DNA from: Candidatus Epulonipiscium fishelsonii
Lineage (GTDB): Bacteria; Bacillota; Clostridia; Lachnospirales; Cellulosilyticaceae
Direction: 5' to 3'
Assembly: GCA_001983455.1 (NCBI GenBank)
Contig: LJDB01000060.1
Span: forward strand, 1 to 64,000
Length of the DNA stretch: 64,000 bases
The notes beneath the pieces are model-generated. The model saw only the letters and a program-made list of their open reading frames with translations. It was not told where the DNA came from and made no database searches. Positions 28,831 to 38,023 of the stretch are shown one piece after another; the first letter of the stretch is position 1; each line of letters begins with the position of its first letter. The position numbers and the translations under genes are program-made.

Positions 28831-28910
28831 GAGGAGAAACGGCCACATGTCTGTTCTTATTATTTGTGATAAGGACAAATGGCTACAGGTCTATTCTTCT
28901 TATTCGTGAT
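28831..28910 (+). repeat. Two-copy 40-bp tandem repeat
   Basis: Units 28831-28870 and 28871-28910 share RAGGASAAAYGGC, ACA-GTCT-TTCTT and a final TTATT(C/T)GTGAT, with scattered differences. The GTGAT end also precedes the first unit. The TTATTCGTGAT core recurs elsewhere in this window as part of a dispersed element. Confidence 0.75.
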
Positions 28911-28912
28911 AT

Positions 28913-29197
28913 AAATTCTGAAGGAAAATTATAATTATGTGTAAGATATGAATTTTAAGGGGAAGCCCTAGTTATGTGTAGGCTATGCATTTTGAAGGAA
29001 AACTCTAATTATGCGTAGGTTATGAATTTTGAAGGGAAACTTAGGATACGAATTTTGAAGGGAAGCTCTAATTATGTGTAGGCTATGAATTTTGAAGGAA
29101 AACTCTAATTATGTGTGGGATATGCATTTAGAAGGAAAACTCTAATTATGTGTAGGCTATGAATTTTGAAGGGAAACTCTAATTATATGTAGGCTAT
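28913..29197 (+). repeat. 37-bp minisatellite, eight copies
   Basis: Head-to-tail units begin at 28913, 28950, 28987, 29024, 29050, 29087, 29124 and 29161. The consensus starts GAATTTTGAAGGGAAACTCT and ends AATTATGTGTAGGCTAT. Seven units are 37 bp; the fourth has lost 11 bp. Units join directly with no spacer, so this is not CRISPR. No frame stays open through it on either strand. Confidence 0.92.
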
Positions 29198-29541
29198 GCA
29201 TTCTAGCTAAAAAGTTTATTATTAATTATAGCGGAAATAAGATTAAAATTTCTTTATGTTTATGAGTCTTGCTGATACGCCACTTACCGTGAACAATTTA
29301 CTTGATTAAATTTTTTAATAATCTGTTTATAATCTCAAATGTACGATTATTAATAAGATAACACTATGTTTAGGATAAATATCAAAACTTTAAATTTCTT
29401 GTAGAGACTAAAAACAGTGTTTATATTGACCGTGGTTTTCGATTTAGTTTAAAACATATTTAAATTTTTTTAATTTGTGATATCGGAAAAAGCACTTTTA
29501 GTTTTTGCTTATGTTGGGTTATGTTAGGTTGTTAACTAGGT

Positions 29542-29639
29542 GTTACTTATTTTTTCACGTCTGCTCTACTACTTATTTTTTCGCCTATTTGCTACTTACT
29601 TTTCGTGAGTACTCTGCTACTTGTTTTTTTTCACATGGG
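29542..29639 (+). repeat. Degenerate T-rich repeat, four copies
   Basis: Four units of 23-27 bp begin at 29542, 29569, 29592 and 29617, each with (G/C)TACTT(A/G)(T/C)TTTT followed by a variable C/G-containing tail. It produces the spurious short reading frame on the plus strand here. Confidence 0.65.
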
Positions 29640-30005
29640 TTAACTGTTAAAGTATATACCTATATCGAACAAAATTCAATTGACAAAATACCCTAGTATA
29701 TTTCTTCTCACTAGTCAATTCTGTCCAATATAATTGGCATTACTCCGAAATGCATAAGTGTGCAATTTATATACACAAGCAATTCTAATGTTTGCCGGCA
29801 ATATTACATGGCTATTTACATGGAAGTACTAAAATATTTAACTAGCATAAATGGTAACGTTAGGCAATTTATATAATAATTTCACATAAAATTTACCTAG
29901 TACAACCATAAATTAAAAACTTATTTAAAAACTATTTACAAGCAAATATAAATAAGCAATAATATATATATGAAACGGGTTACATATATCAAGAGGAGTG
30001 ATAGA

Positions 30006-30980
30006 TTGAAAAACTATAGTATAAAGGAAATAGCAAAATTAGCAAATGTGTCATCTGCAACCGTTTCAAGAGTTATAAATAATTCATCGTATGTTGAAGA
30101 AGAAAAAAGACAACGTGTTATAAAAGTAATTCAAGAAACAAATTACATTCCTAACAAAGTTGCTCGTTCACTATTTAAACATTCATCTCAAATAATTGGC
30201 TACATTGTGCCCAGCATCACAAATCCTTTCTTTAATGAACTAGGGAGATACATTGAACAAATAGCATATCAAAGTAATTATCATATAATTTTATGTAACA
30301 GCAACAACAACTACGAAGCAGAACTTGAATATATTAGAAATTTGCAAGCAATGAATGTAGATGGATTGATACTTACCACGACTAATACAAACTTAAAATA
30401 TAAAACTACAATGCCTGTAATTAGTATTGATAGAGGATTTGACTATGAAAATAATTTGGTATCTATCCGTAGTGACCATTATACTAGTGGATATTTGGCG
30501 GCAGAACATCTTTATGAAACGGGTTGCAAAAATATGGTTTTTCTTGGACCATTCAATACGATTTCTACGGCTAAGTTGAGGCTTCAAGGTTATCAAGCTT
30601 TTTGTATTGAAAATCAACTTGAAGCTAGAAGTCTAGAGTGTGGATATGAATTTGAGGATGGATTAAAGGCGATGGAAATATTATTAAAGAAATATAAGAA
30701 TTGTGATGGAATTGTTTGTGCAAATGATATTGTTGCAATAGCTTGTTATAAAATTTTATATAATAACAATTTGAAAGTTCCGTATGATATAAAATTAATT
30801 GGATATGATAACATTTTAAGCAGTGAGCAAGTTACTCCTTCTTTAACAACAATTGAACAACCGATTGAGGAGATTGCCAAAAATGCAATGAAATATATGA
30901 TTGATATAATAGAGAAGAAGGAAATTGTTCAAAAAAATATAGTGTTACCCGTGAAACTTATTAAAAGGGAAACAACATAA
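30006..30980 (+). CDS. rbsR: Ribose operon repressor, LacI family
   Basis: A 324-residue LacI-family regulator: helix-turn-helix at the N-end (IKEIAKLANVSSATVSRVIN), hinge SLFKHSSQIIGYIVP, then a periplasmic-binding-protein-like sensor with NPFFNELG and GYDNI. TTG 30006 is preferred because GAGGAG stands 9 bases before it and the product then begins MKNYSIKEIAKLA; the ATG at 29970 would add 12 residues without a binding site. It is followed by rbsK and rbsD in the same direction, so it probably represses the ribose genes and releases on ribose. Confidence 0.9.
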   Translation: MKNYSIKEIAKLANVSSATVSRVINNSSYVEEEKRQRVIKVIQETNYIPNKVARSLFKHSSQIIGYIVPSITNPFFNELGRYIEQIAYQSNYHIILCNSNNNYEAELEYIRNLQAMNVDGLILTTTNTNLKYKTTMPVISIDRGFDYENNLVSIRSDHYTSGYLAAEHLYETGCKNMVFLGPFNTISTAKLRLQGYQAFCIENQLEARSLECGYEFEDGLKAMEILLKKYKNCDGIVCANDIVAIACYKILYNNNLKVPYDIKLIGYDNILSSEQVTPSLTTIEQPIEEIAKNAMKYMIDIIEKKEIVQKNIVLPVKLIKRETT

Positions 30981-31000
30981 CCAAAACGAGGTGAGTTTGA

Positions 31001-31882
31001 ATGCAAATTGGAGTAGTTGGAAGTATAAATATGGATATGGTGCTTAGCACTGAACGTATTCCGTTAAAAGGAGAAACTTTAATAGGAACAGACTTAAATT
31101 ATAATGCTGGAGGCAAAGGGGCAAATCAAGCAGTTTCTATAGCTAAACTTGGTGGAAATGTTAAAATGTTTGGTGCAGTTGGTAATGATGCAAATGGTGA
31201 AAAACTTATTTCATCGATGAAGCAAGATGGAGTTGACACATCATTTATAAGGAAAATTGATGATGAAAACACTGGTCTTGCTGTCATAACCGTTGGAGAA
31301 CATGATAATACTATTGTAGTAATCCCTGGAGCTAACAATTTGGTTGATAGAAATTACATTGATAGTGTTAAAAATGAGCTTTTATGTTGTGAGATAATTA
31401 TTATGCAGCATGAAATTCCTCAAGATACAAATGAATATGTAGTGAAGATATGTAAAGATAAAGATATTAAGCTAATTCTTAATCCTGCACCAGCCAAAAA
31501 TGTTTCTGATACCATTTTATCAGGAATAGACTATATTACTCCAAATGAACATGAAGTTAAAATTTTATTTCCAGATTTAAGCATAGAAGAATGTCTAAAA
31601 AAATATAAAGAACAGTTAATTGTCACACAAGGTGAAAATGGTGTGTCCATTAGTATGAAAGATGACACTATTTTAAATGTGCCTTCAAGAAAATCTAAAG
31701 TGTTAGATACTACTGGAGCAGGAGATACCTTTAATGGAGCTTTTGCATATGCTTTAACTCAAAAATATCCGTTGGAAAAAGCTTTAAAATTTGCAAATAT
31801 TACAGCTGGGATATCAACTGAAAAGCATGGGGCACAAAATGGAATGCCTTCAAAATATGTGGTTTTAACAGAAATGTCATAA
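31001..31882 (+). CDS. rbsK: Ribokinase
   Basis: Phosphorylates D-ribose to ribose 5-phosphate. The 293 residues show both PfkB signatures: GGKGANQAVSIAKLGG near residue 37 and DTTGAGDTFNGAFAYAL near residue 235, with the catalytic Asp in GAGD. The N-terminal GSINMDMV is typical of ribokinases. RBS GAGGTGA precedes the ATG; it lies 20 bp after rbsR and 19 bp before rbsD. Confidence 0.95.
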   Translation: MQIGVVGSINMDMVLSTERIPLKGETLIGTDLNYNAGGKGANQAVSIAKLGGNVKMFGAVGNDANGEKLISSMKQDGVDTSFIRKIDDENTGLAVITVGEHDNTIVVIPGANNLVDRNYIDSVKNELLCCEIIIMQHEIPQDTNEYVVKICKDKDIKLILNPAPAKNVSDTILSGIDYITPNEHEVKILFPDLSIEECLKKYKEQLIVTQGENGVSISMKDDTILNVPSRKSKVLDTTGAGDTFNGAFAYALTQKYPLEKALKFANITAGISTEKHGAQNGMPSKYVVLTEMS

Positions 31883-31901
31883 CAAATCAAGGAGATAAAT
31901 C

Positions 31902-32300
31902 ATGAAAAGAAATGGTATATTAAACAGTGAGATTGCCAGCGTTTTAGCATATATGGGGCACACTGATTATATTTGCATTGGGGATTGTGGATTGCCCATT
32001 CCTGATGGAGTGAAAAGAATAGATGTTTCCATAAAAAAAGGGGTTCCTTCTTTTGCAAGTGTGTTAAAAGAGGTTGCTTTAGATATGGTTATTGAAGAAA
32101 TTATACTAGCACAAGAAATCAAGGAACAAAATCCTACTGTTTTAAATGAAATAAAAGAAATTGTAGGCAACGTTAAAATAACTTATGTATTGCATGAAGA
32201 ATTTAAACAACAATTAAAAGCAGCAAAAGCAGTTATACGCACTGGTGAATGTACGCCATACGCTAATATTATATTAAAATCAAATGTGAATTTTGATTAA
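31902..32300 (+). CDS. rbsD: D-ribose pyranase
   Basis: Interconverts the pyranose and furanose forms of ribose so that the kinase can act. The 132 residues begin MKRNGILNSEIASVLAYMGHTD with the catalytic His20 region, contain DCGLPIPDGVKRID, and end RTGECTPYANIILKSNV, all standard for RbsD. CAAGGAG precedes the ATG. The last gene of the promoter-proximal rbs unit. Confidence 0.95.
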   Translation: MKRNGILNSEIASVLAYMGHTDYICIGDCGLPIPDGVKRIDVSIKKGVPSFASVLKEVALDMVIEEIILAQEIKEQNPTVLNEIKEIVGNVKITYVLHEEFKQQLKAAKAVIRTGECTPYANIILKSNVNFD

Positions 32301-32310
32301 AAAGAGTATA

Positions 32311-32352
32311 AAGTAACTAGTATAATACATTGCCAATAATGACTAGTTACTT
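32311..32352. promoter_or_regulatory. 11-bp perfect inverted repeat after rbsD
   Basis: AAGTAACTAGT (32311-32321) and ACTAGTTACTT (32342-32352) are exact reverse complements with a 20-base loop. No T-run follows. It is either a structured 3' end of the rbsRKD message or an operator. Part of it, CCAATAATGACTAGTT (32333-32348), is repeated as a direct copy at 32407-32422. A second small hairpin, ACAGGC-TGT-GCCTGT, stands at 32364-32378. Confidence 0.55.
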
Positions 32353-32430
32353 AAAATATAATTACAGGCTGTGCCTGTCAAGTTTAATATATATAGGGGA
32401 AAATTACCAATAATGACTAGTTGTTTTGTA

Positions 32431-32459
32431 TTGAAATCTAAGTATAATTACTATATAAT
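32431..32459 (+). promoter_or_regulatory. Promoter of rbsACB
   Basis: TTGAAA (32431-32436), exactly 17 bp, TATAAT (32454-32459), 72 bp before rbsA. The directly repeated CCAATAATGACTAGTT sits just upstream at 32407-32422, where an activator or repressor could bind. Confidence 0.65.
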
Positions 32460-32530
32460 ATATACAAGGGTAGTCCCCTATCTTTTCTCATTATTCATAA
32501 GTAGTTTTAATATATAGAAGGGGGAATTAT

Positions 32531-34018
32531 ATGCAAGTAAAGCTTCTGGATATTGATAAAAGTTTTGGAAGCAATCAAGTTCTAAAAAAAGCTTCATTTG
32601 AATTAAACAGTGGCGAAATTCATGCTCTAATGGGCGAGAATGGAGCTGGAAAGTCTACGTTAATGAAAATCCTAACTGGCTTATACACATGTGATAACGG
32701 AAAAATATACGTCGATGATCAAATTGTAAATTATTCTCACCCTAACGAAGCTGAAAAAGCAGGAATTGTTTTTATACATCAAGAACTAAACGTTATACCA
32801 GACTTAACGGTGGAAGAGAATATGTTCTTGTGTAAAGAAATCACTACTAAGTTTGGAATTGTACATAAAAATAAGATGAAAAAAGAAGCTCAAGAAATTT
32901 TAAATAAACTAGGAGTTGATATTAACCCTAGTGATAAACTGAGTGATCTATCCGTTGGAAAACAACAAATGGTTGAAATTGCAAAGGCTCTTATGGTGGA
33001 TGCAAAAGTTTTAATTATGGATGAACCAACAGCAGCTCTTACAATTGCTGAAACAGAAATCCTTTTTAATGTTATTAGAGATTTAAAATCAAAAGGCGTA
33101 TCCATAGTTTACATTTCGCACAGAATGGAAGAAATTTTTTCTTTATGTGATAGAATAACAATTCTTCGTGATGGCCAATATGTTGCAGTAAAAGAAATTG
33201 CCAATTCAACAATGCAGGACATAGTAAAATTGATGATTGGACGAGAAATAGGTGATAGGTTTCCAAAAGATAATAATATTACAAATGAAGTAGCTCTAGA
33301 GGTTAAAAGTTTAAATAAAGGAAAAATTATAAAAAATGTGTCATTTAAGGTTAACAAAGGTGAAATCCTAGGAGTATCAGGGCTAATGGGTGCAGGACGC
33401 ACTGAGATAATGCAAGCTATTTTTGGAATGCAGGCCCTTGATAATGGAGAAATTTATATTGAAGGAGAAAGCGTTTCTATAAATAATCCATTGCAAGCTA
33501 AACAACTAGGGATTGGATTTATTACTGAAGATAGAAAAGTCGAAGGCCTTTTATTGGAATATTCTATCAGAGAAAATATTTCACTACCTAACCTTAAAAA
33601 TATTTCAAATAAATATGGTGTTATTAATTTTAAGAAGGAAAAAGAATTATCTAATCAAGGATCTGATAATTTTAAAATTCGTAGCTCTGGCATTGAGCAA
33701 TCAACTGGTGGTCTTTCTGGTGGAAATCAGCAAAAAGTAGTATTTGCCAAATGGGTTGCTAGTAATCCAAGGATTTTAATTCTTGATGAACCAACTAGAG
33801 GTGTGGATATTGGGGCAAAAAAGGAAATTTACAATATTATGAATGAGCTCACAAAAGCAGGAGTTGCTATAATAATGGTTTCATCGGAATTACCAGAAAT
33901 TATAGGAATGAGCGATAGAGTAGCAGTTATTCATGAAGGAAAACTTGCAGGAATTATAAATAGAGAAAATATAACCGAGGAAAATATTATGACTTTAGCA
34001 ACAGGGGGGAGTTTATGA
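32531..34018 (+). CDS. rbsA: Ribose ABC transporter, tandem ATP-binding protein
   Basis: Energises ribose import. The 495 residues hold two ABC domains, as in all sugar CUT2 importers: first with Walker A GENGAGKSTL, signature LSVGKQQ and Walker B VLIMDEP; second with degenerate Walker A GLMGAGRTE, signature LSGGNQQK and LILDEPTRGVD. GAAGGGGGAA precedes the ATG. Its stop overlaps the rbsC start by 4 bases. Confidence 0.95.
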   Translation: MQVKLLDIDKSFGSNQVLKKASFELNSGEIHALMGENGAGKSTLMKILTGLYTCDNGKIYVDDQIVNYSHPNEAEKAGIVFIHQELNVIPDLTVEENMFLCKEITTKFGIVHKNKMKKEAQEILNKLGVDINPSDKLSDLSVGKQQMVEIAKALMVDAKVLIMDEPTAALTIAETEILFNVIRDLKSKGVSIVYISHRMEEIFSLCDRITILRDGQYVAVKEIANSTMQDIVKLMIGREIGDRFPKDNNITNEVALEVKSLNKGKIIKNVSFKVNKGEILGVSGLMGAGRTEIMQAIFGMQALDNGEIYIEGESVSINNPLQAKQLGIGFITEDRKVEGLLLEYSIRENISLPNLKNISNKYGVINFKKEKELSNQGSDNFKIRSSGIEQSTGGLSGGNQQKVVFAKWVASNPRILILDEPTRGVDIGAKKEIYNIMNELTKAGVAIIMVSSELPEIIGMSDRVAVIHEGKLAGIINRENITEENIMTLATGGSL

Positions 34019-34944
34019 AGAAATCAAATTGGGGTTCTTTAATTGCACTACTTTTATTAGTTGGAGTTTTAGCTTTTATCAGTCCAGATTTTAGAAGTTT
34101 TGATAATATAATTTCTGTGTTACGTCAATCTGCAAATAATGGATTAATTGCGTTTGGTATGACACTAGTAATACTAACTGGTGGAATAGACTTATCGGTT
34201 GGTTCAATACTGGCTCTCAGTGTTACAATTGCAGCACAACTTATGGTTAGTGGAGTTACTGCACCAATAGCAATAGTTCTAGCACTTTTAATGGGAACTT
34301 TGCTAGGAGCTGTAAATGGTCTTATGGTTACAAAAGGTAGATTGCAACCTTTTATTGCAACTTTAATTACATTGACAGCTTACAGTGGAATTACATTTAT
34401 TATTTCAAATGGTAAACCCATTTCAAATCTTACTAAAGACGATATGTTTAGTACCCATGTATTAAGTAGTTTAGGTAGAGGATATGTGTTTGGAATACCT
34501 ACACCGATTATTATTTTAGCAGTGTCATTTATTTGTTTATATTTCTTGCTACATAGAACTATATTTGGTCGCAGAGTGTATGCGGTTGGGAGCAATGCAA
34601 AAGCAGCTGCAATTGCTGGTGTTAATATTACTAAGACAAAATTAACAGTTTATGCAATATCAGGCTTCTTTTCATCTCTTTCAGGATTAATATTACTTTC
34701 AAGACTAGGGTCCGCTCAACCAACATTGGGAGCAGGCTATGAATTAGATGCAATTGCAGCAGTTGCACTAGGTGGAACAAGTTTAAGTGGTGGTAGAGGG
34801 AAGATATTTGGAACATTAATAGGAGTTTTAATTATTGCAGTATTAAATAATGGTTTAAATATTATCAATGTATCATCATATTATCAAGATGTAATTAAAG
34901 GATTAGTTATTTTAACAGCAGTATTGTCTGACAAACAAAGATAA
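34015..34944 (+). CDS. rbsC: Ribose ABC transporter, permease
   Basis: Membrane channel of the importer; 309 residues and about ten helices. Family marks are LTGGIDLSVGSILALS near residue 45, and AVALGGTSLSGGRGKIFGT near residue 245. It starts within the last codons of rbsA (ATGA overlap), so the two are coupled. Slightly shorter at the N-end than E. coli RbsC. Confidence 0.95.
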   Translation: MKKSNWGSLIALLLLVGVLAFISPDFRSFDNIISVLRQSANNGLIAFGMTLVILTGGIDLSVGSILALSVTIAAQLMVSGVTAPIAIVLALLMGTLLGAVNGLMVTKGRLQPFIATLITLTAYSGITFIISNGKPISNLTKDDMFSTHVLSSLGRGYVFGIPTPIIILAVSFICLYFLLHRTIFGRRVYAVGSNAKAAAIAGVNITKTKLTVYAISGFFSSLSGLILLSRLGSAQPTLGAGYELDAIAAVALGGTSLSGGRGKIFGTLIGVLIIAVLNNGLNIINVSSYYQDVIKGLVILTAVLSDKQR

Positions 34945-34972
34945 AATTGAAAAGATAAAAAGGAGAAGATTT

Positions 34973-35896
34973 ATGAGAAAATTATTTAGAGTATTTTTAA
35001 CAACTTTAGCACTTAGTGCATGTATGACAGGATGTAGTTCTGGAGTTGAGGAACCAGCAACAACTAGTGAAGTAGAAACATCTGTAGATGATGAAATAAA
35101 AGTTGGATTTGCAGTTTCTACTCTTAACAATCCGTTTTTTGTATCTTTAGTGGAAGGTGCAGAATTAAAAGCAGAAGAACTAGGCGTGGAACTTGTAGTT
35201 GTGGATGCAGGAGATGATGTTGCAAAACAAGTAAGTAATATTGAAGACCTTATGTCTAAAAATATTGATGTGTTAGTTGTAAACCCAGTGGATTCAAGTG
35301 CGGTTTCTCCTATTGTGGGTGATGTTATCAACAAAGGGATAAAAACAATTTCTGTTGACCGTGGAGTTGATGGGCAAACTGTAGATGTTGCAATTGCATC
35401 AGACAATGTACAAGGAGCAGAACTGGCAACACAATATTTACTAGATAAACTTGGAGCAAATGCAAAAGTGGCAGAACTAGTAGGAATTGAAGGTTCTTCT
35501 GCTGCAATTAATAGAGGGCAAGGTTTTCATAATATAGCTGATGCAAATTTTGATGTTGTATCAAGCCAAACAGCTAACTTTAATCGTGCAGAAGGACTAA
35601 CAGTTACAGAAAATATTTTACAAGCAAATTCTGATTTACAAGGAATTTTTGCTCATAATGATGAGATGGCTCTTGGTGCAATTGAAGCTACCTCTGGAAA
35701 AGATATATTGGTTGTTGGCTTTGATGCTACAGATGATGCACTTGCTGCAGTTGCAGAAGGAAGAATGGGAGCTACTGTTCAGCAACAACCTTCATTGATG
35801 GGTGCTGTATCAATTGAAACAGCTGTTAGACTAGTAAATGGTGAAACTGTAGACCCAGTAATTGGTGTTGAGGTGGAACTTGTAACTGCTGAATAA
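34973..35896 (+). CDS. rbsB: Ribose ABC transporter, substrate-binding lipoprotein
   Basis: Captures ribose outside the membrane. A 307-residue protein with a lipoprotein signal peptide (RKLF, hydrophobic stretch, lipobox MTGC, Cys21) and an acidic linker, then the type I periplasmic binding fold: GFAVSTLNNPFFVSL, VNPVDSSAVSPIV, SVDRGVDG, FAHNDEMALGA and VVGFDATDD. AAAGGAG precedes the ATG. Last gene of the rbs locus. Confidence 0.95.
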   Translation: MRKLFRVFLTTLALSACMTGCSSGVEEPATTSEVETSVDDEIKVGFAVSTLNNPFFVSLVEGAELKAEELGVELVVVDAGDDVAKQVSNIEDLMSKNIDVLVVNPVDSSAVSPIVGDVINKGIKTISVDRGVDGQTVDVAIASDNVQGAELATQYLLDKLGANAKVAELVGIEGSSAAINRGQGFHNIADANFDVVSSQTANFNRAEGLTVTENILQANSDLQGIFAHNDEMALGAIEATSGKDILVVGFDATDDALAAVAEGRMGATVQQQPSLMGAVSIETAVRLVNGETVDPVIGVEVELVTAE

Positions 35897-35902
35897 TAAA
35901 TA

Positions 35903-35948
35903 ACAGATTTAGTCACGTTGTTCCTAAATCCGTTATCACGAATAACAT
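35903..35948 (+). repeat. Dispersed intergenic element, copy 1
   Basis: A 46-bp segment containing an inverted pair GATTTAG / CTAAATC followed by CGTTATCACGAATAACA. A near-identical segment is at 43379-43423 and a partial copy in reverse orientation at 63468-63493. It lies just past rbsB. Confidence 0.8.
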
Positions 35949-35952
35949 AAGT

Positions 35953-35994
35953 TTAAAAAGCTCCTACAAACGGCATATTCACTTGTAGGAGCTT
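35953..35994 (-). terminator. Terminator of the flavin reductase gene
   Basis: A perfect 12-bp stem, AAGCTCCTACAA (35958-35969) with TTGTAGGAGCTT (35983-35994). On the minus strand the stem is followed by a T-run, and it lies 5 bp after the stop of the minus-strand gene. It may also catch read-through from rbsB. Confidence 0.8.
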
Positions 35995-35998
35995 AATA

Positions 35999-38023
35999 TT
36001 ATTGTTTAGCTAACTCTGCTGCTTCTTTCACAGCTTTTACAATTCGGTTAGTAGTTAATGTTGCTCCTGTTACAGCTTCAACATCTATACTATTATTATC
36101 TACTATAGCTTGTGGCACAGTATCAAGTGCTGGTTTAGCTATTGTGATGGTTTCGTTGTGACTTACAATTTCGACACCCGTAATAGTTTCATCTTTAAAG
36201 CTAACCTTGATATCCATAGGTCCTTCTTGACCATCAACTGTTACAGTATAATCGCCGTCTTTTACACCAACCAAAGACAGTTCGGATACTGTAGCGGAAT
36301 TTTCTTTTATAAATAACTCTTCGGCTAAAATATTTGATGCTGGCTTAACAGTGTAGTCCGTAGCAAGTTCAGTAGTCATAACATTTTCACCTGCTAAGTC
36401 ACCAAATACTATTGGTCCCATTACACCAGTACCAGATGATACATATCTACCCCATACTCCACCGACAGTTTCACCAGCTGCATACAGTCCTGGGATGGCA
36501 TTACCCGCTTCATCTACAACTTGCATATCAGTGTTTACCTGTATGCCACCCATAGTAATTATAGCTAGAGGTTTGATTGCAACAGCGTAAAATTTATCGC
36601 CCTCAATTTTATTAATAGCCACATTGAAAGGTGATGATATTTCAGCAAAATTTCTACCAAACTCATCAGTAGTTTTAGCATCAACATGAGAATTATAGTC
36701 CTCTACTGTTTTCAGGAAAGTATCTACTGGTATTTCTAGTTTTTGTGCTAACTCTTCTAAAGATGAAGCTGTGGTTACATGTCCTGCAAAAGAAGGAGAT
36801 TGGAAATAATATGTTAAGAAACCTCCTTGCCCTGATGCTACTAGATCTTCACCTATTTTGTCAGTATATATTTCGTATTGTATTCCCTCGGGTTGATGTT
36901 CCAACGCCACCTCTCTAGCAACATTATCAGCATCTGTTTCATTTACAAAACGTTCGCCATTTGTATTTACTAGTATGCCCCCAGCATATTGAGTTTTGGT
37001 AGTAGCTATTTGTCCTGTACCAGCTACCTCTAGACTTTCTAGTCCCATTGGATATGTAGGTATCCATCCCATCGACTCAAGGTGTAAGCTTCCGCCTACT
37101 TCTTGCATAAGTCTTAGGCCGTTACCGTCTGCTGTGGCTAAACCACCTGTAATTACTACATCACCATATTCGCTAAATTCGCCCATTAGTTTTGGGTTGC
37201 CCGCATATCCACCTGTGGCCATTATAATACCATTGTTAGCAGTAAAAAGTGTAGTTTTATCACCAGATGTAGCTATAGCATTAAGTACTTGCCCGTTTTC
37301 ATTTGCTTGTAATTCCACAACCTCTGTATTTAATAATACTGTTATCTTATCTTCTTCTGCTATAAGTTCATCCAATAGCTCATGGGCTGCAGATTTATAT
37401 TCTTTAGGATTATGTGGTTTTGCCTTATAAGAACGTGGATAAGAATAAAGTGTATGTTCTGGTGCAAAAACAGATTTTCTACCTTCAGCATCAACTGTGT
37501 ATTGATTGTCGTTTAGTCCAGCTTCCCATAGGTAATTAATCATATCATCTGCATTATTTACATAATAATCCACTAGTGGTTCGTTTGCATATCCACCTAG
37601 TTTTTCACCTTCTGTAATAATATCATTTTTATATGACTCTATACTGTCTTCAGTTAAACCGTCTATTTCTTGAATTATAGTCATAGCACCAGACATTGTT
37701 CCACTAGTAGTATTTAATGAGCCTCCTGTCATTGGCATTTTTTCTATGATTATAACACTTTCTGCTCCATTTTCCACTGCGGCTAATGCTGCGGACATAC
37801 CACCCCCACCAGCACCTACTACTATAACATCTGCAGTTTGAACACTATCATATGTTTCTTGTGAACTTGAAGTAGCCTCTTTGTCACTTTGTAGTTGTTC
37901 TGGAGTATCTTTCTTTTGCTCTGAGGTGCTTGCTACTGGCTCAGATTCTGATGCACAACCTGTAAATATGCTTAATACCATTGTAGATATCAACATAATA
38001 TTAATAAATTTCTTGCTTTTCAT
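35999..38023 (-). CDS. Secreted FAD-dependent reductase with C-terminal FMN-binding domain (fumarate/urocanate reductase-like)
   Basis: A 674-residue lipoprotein (lipobox FTGC, Cys23) with an FAD-binding domain starting at VIVVGAGGGGMSAALAA near residue 67 and the flavocytochrome-c type catalytic core (TGGSLNTTSG, ATGGYAGNP, GGIQVNT, YAAGETVGGVWG). The C-terminal 90 residues are an FMN-binding domain with VTGATLTTNRI, where ApbE would attach FMN through a Thr. Such proteins pass electrons from the membrane to an external unsaturated acid acceptor; the acceptor here is unknown. AGGAGG precedes the ATG. A LysR regulator is divergent from it 406 bp away. Confidence 0.85.
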   Translation of the reverse strand: MKSKKFINIMLISTMVLSIFTGCASESEPVASTSEQKKDTPEQLQSDKEATSSSQETYDSVQTADVIVVGAGGGGMSAALAAVENGAESVIIIEKMPMTGGSLNTTSGTMSGAMTIIQEIDGLTEDSIESYKNDIITEGEKLGGYANEPLVDYYVNNADDMINYLWEAGLNDNQYTVDAEGRKSVFAPEHTLYSYPRSYKAKPHNPKEYKSAAHELLDELIAEEDKITVLLNTEVVELQANENGQVLNAIATSGDKTTLFTANNGIIMATGGYAGNPKLMGEFSEYGDVVITGGLATADGNGLRLMQEVGGSLHLESMGWIPTYPMGLESLEVAGTGQIATTKTQYAGGILVNTNGERFVNETDADNVAREVALEHQPEGIQYEIYTDKIGEDLVASGQGGFLTYYFQSPSFAGHVTTASSLEELAQKLEIPVDTFLKTVEDYNSHVDAKTTDEFGRNFAEISSPFNVAINKIEGDKFYAVAIKPLAIITMGGIQVNTDMQVVDEAGNAIPGLYAAGETVGGVWGRYVSSGTGVMGPIVFGDLAGENVMTTELATDYTVKPASNILAEELFIKENSATVSELSLVGVKDGDYTVTVDGQEGPMDIKVSFKDETITGVEIVSHNETITIAKPALDTVPQAIVDNNSIDVEAVTGATLTTNRIVKAVKEAAELAKQ

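Larger units (their letters stand above)
28327..30005. other. Long gene-free region between the carboxylate operon and rbsR
   Basis: About 1.7 kb without a convincing gene; reading frames are short and low in complexity. It contains promoters for both neighbours and three groups of degenerate tandem repeats (listed separately). Near the rbsR side a palindrome TAACGTTA (29855-29862) with a central CG is a candidate LacI-family operator. No tRNA or CRISPR structure is seen. Confidence 0.6.

Noticed and set aside
28913-29197. CRISPR array (repeat length 37 bp)
   Set aside because: Units are directly adjacent with no unique spacers, one unit is truncated, and no cas gene is in the window.
29505-29696. 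63-residue frame in the repeat-rich intergenic region
   Set aside because: Formed by the degenerate T-rich repeat; no binding site or recognisable composition.
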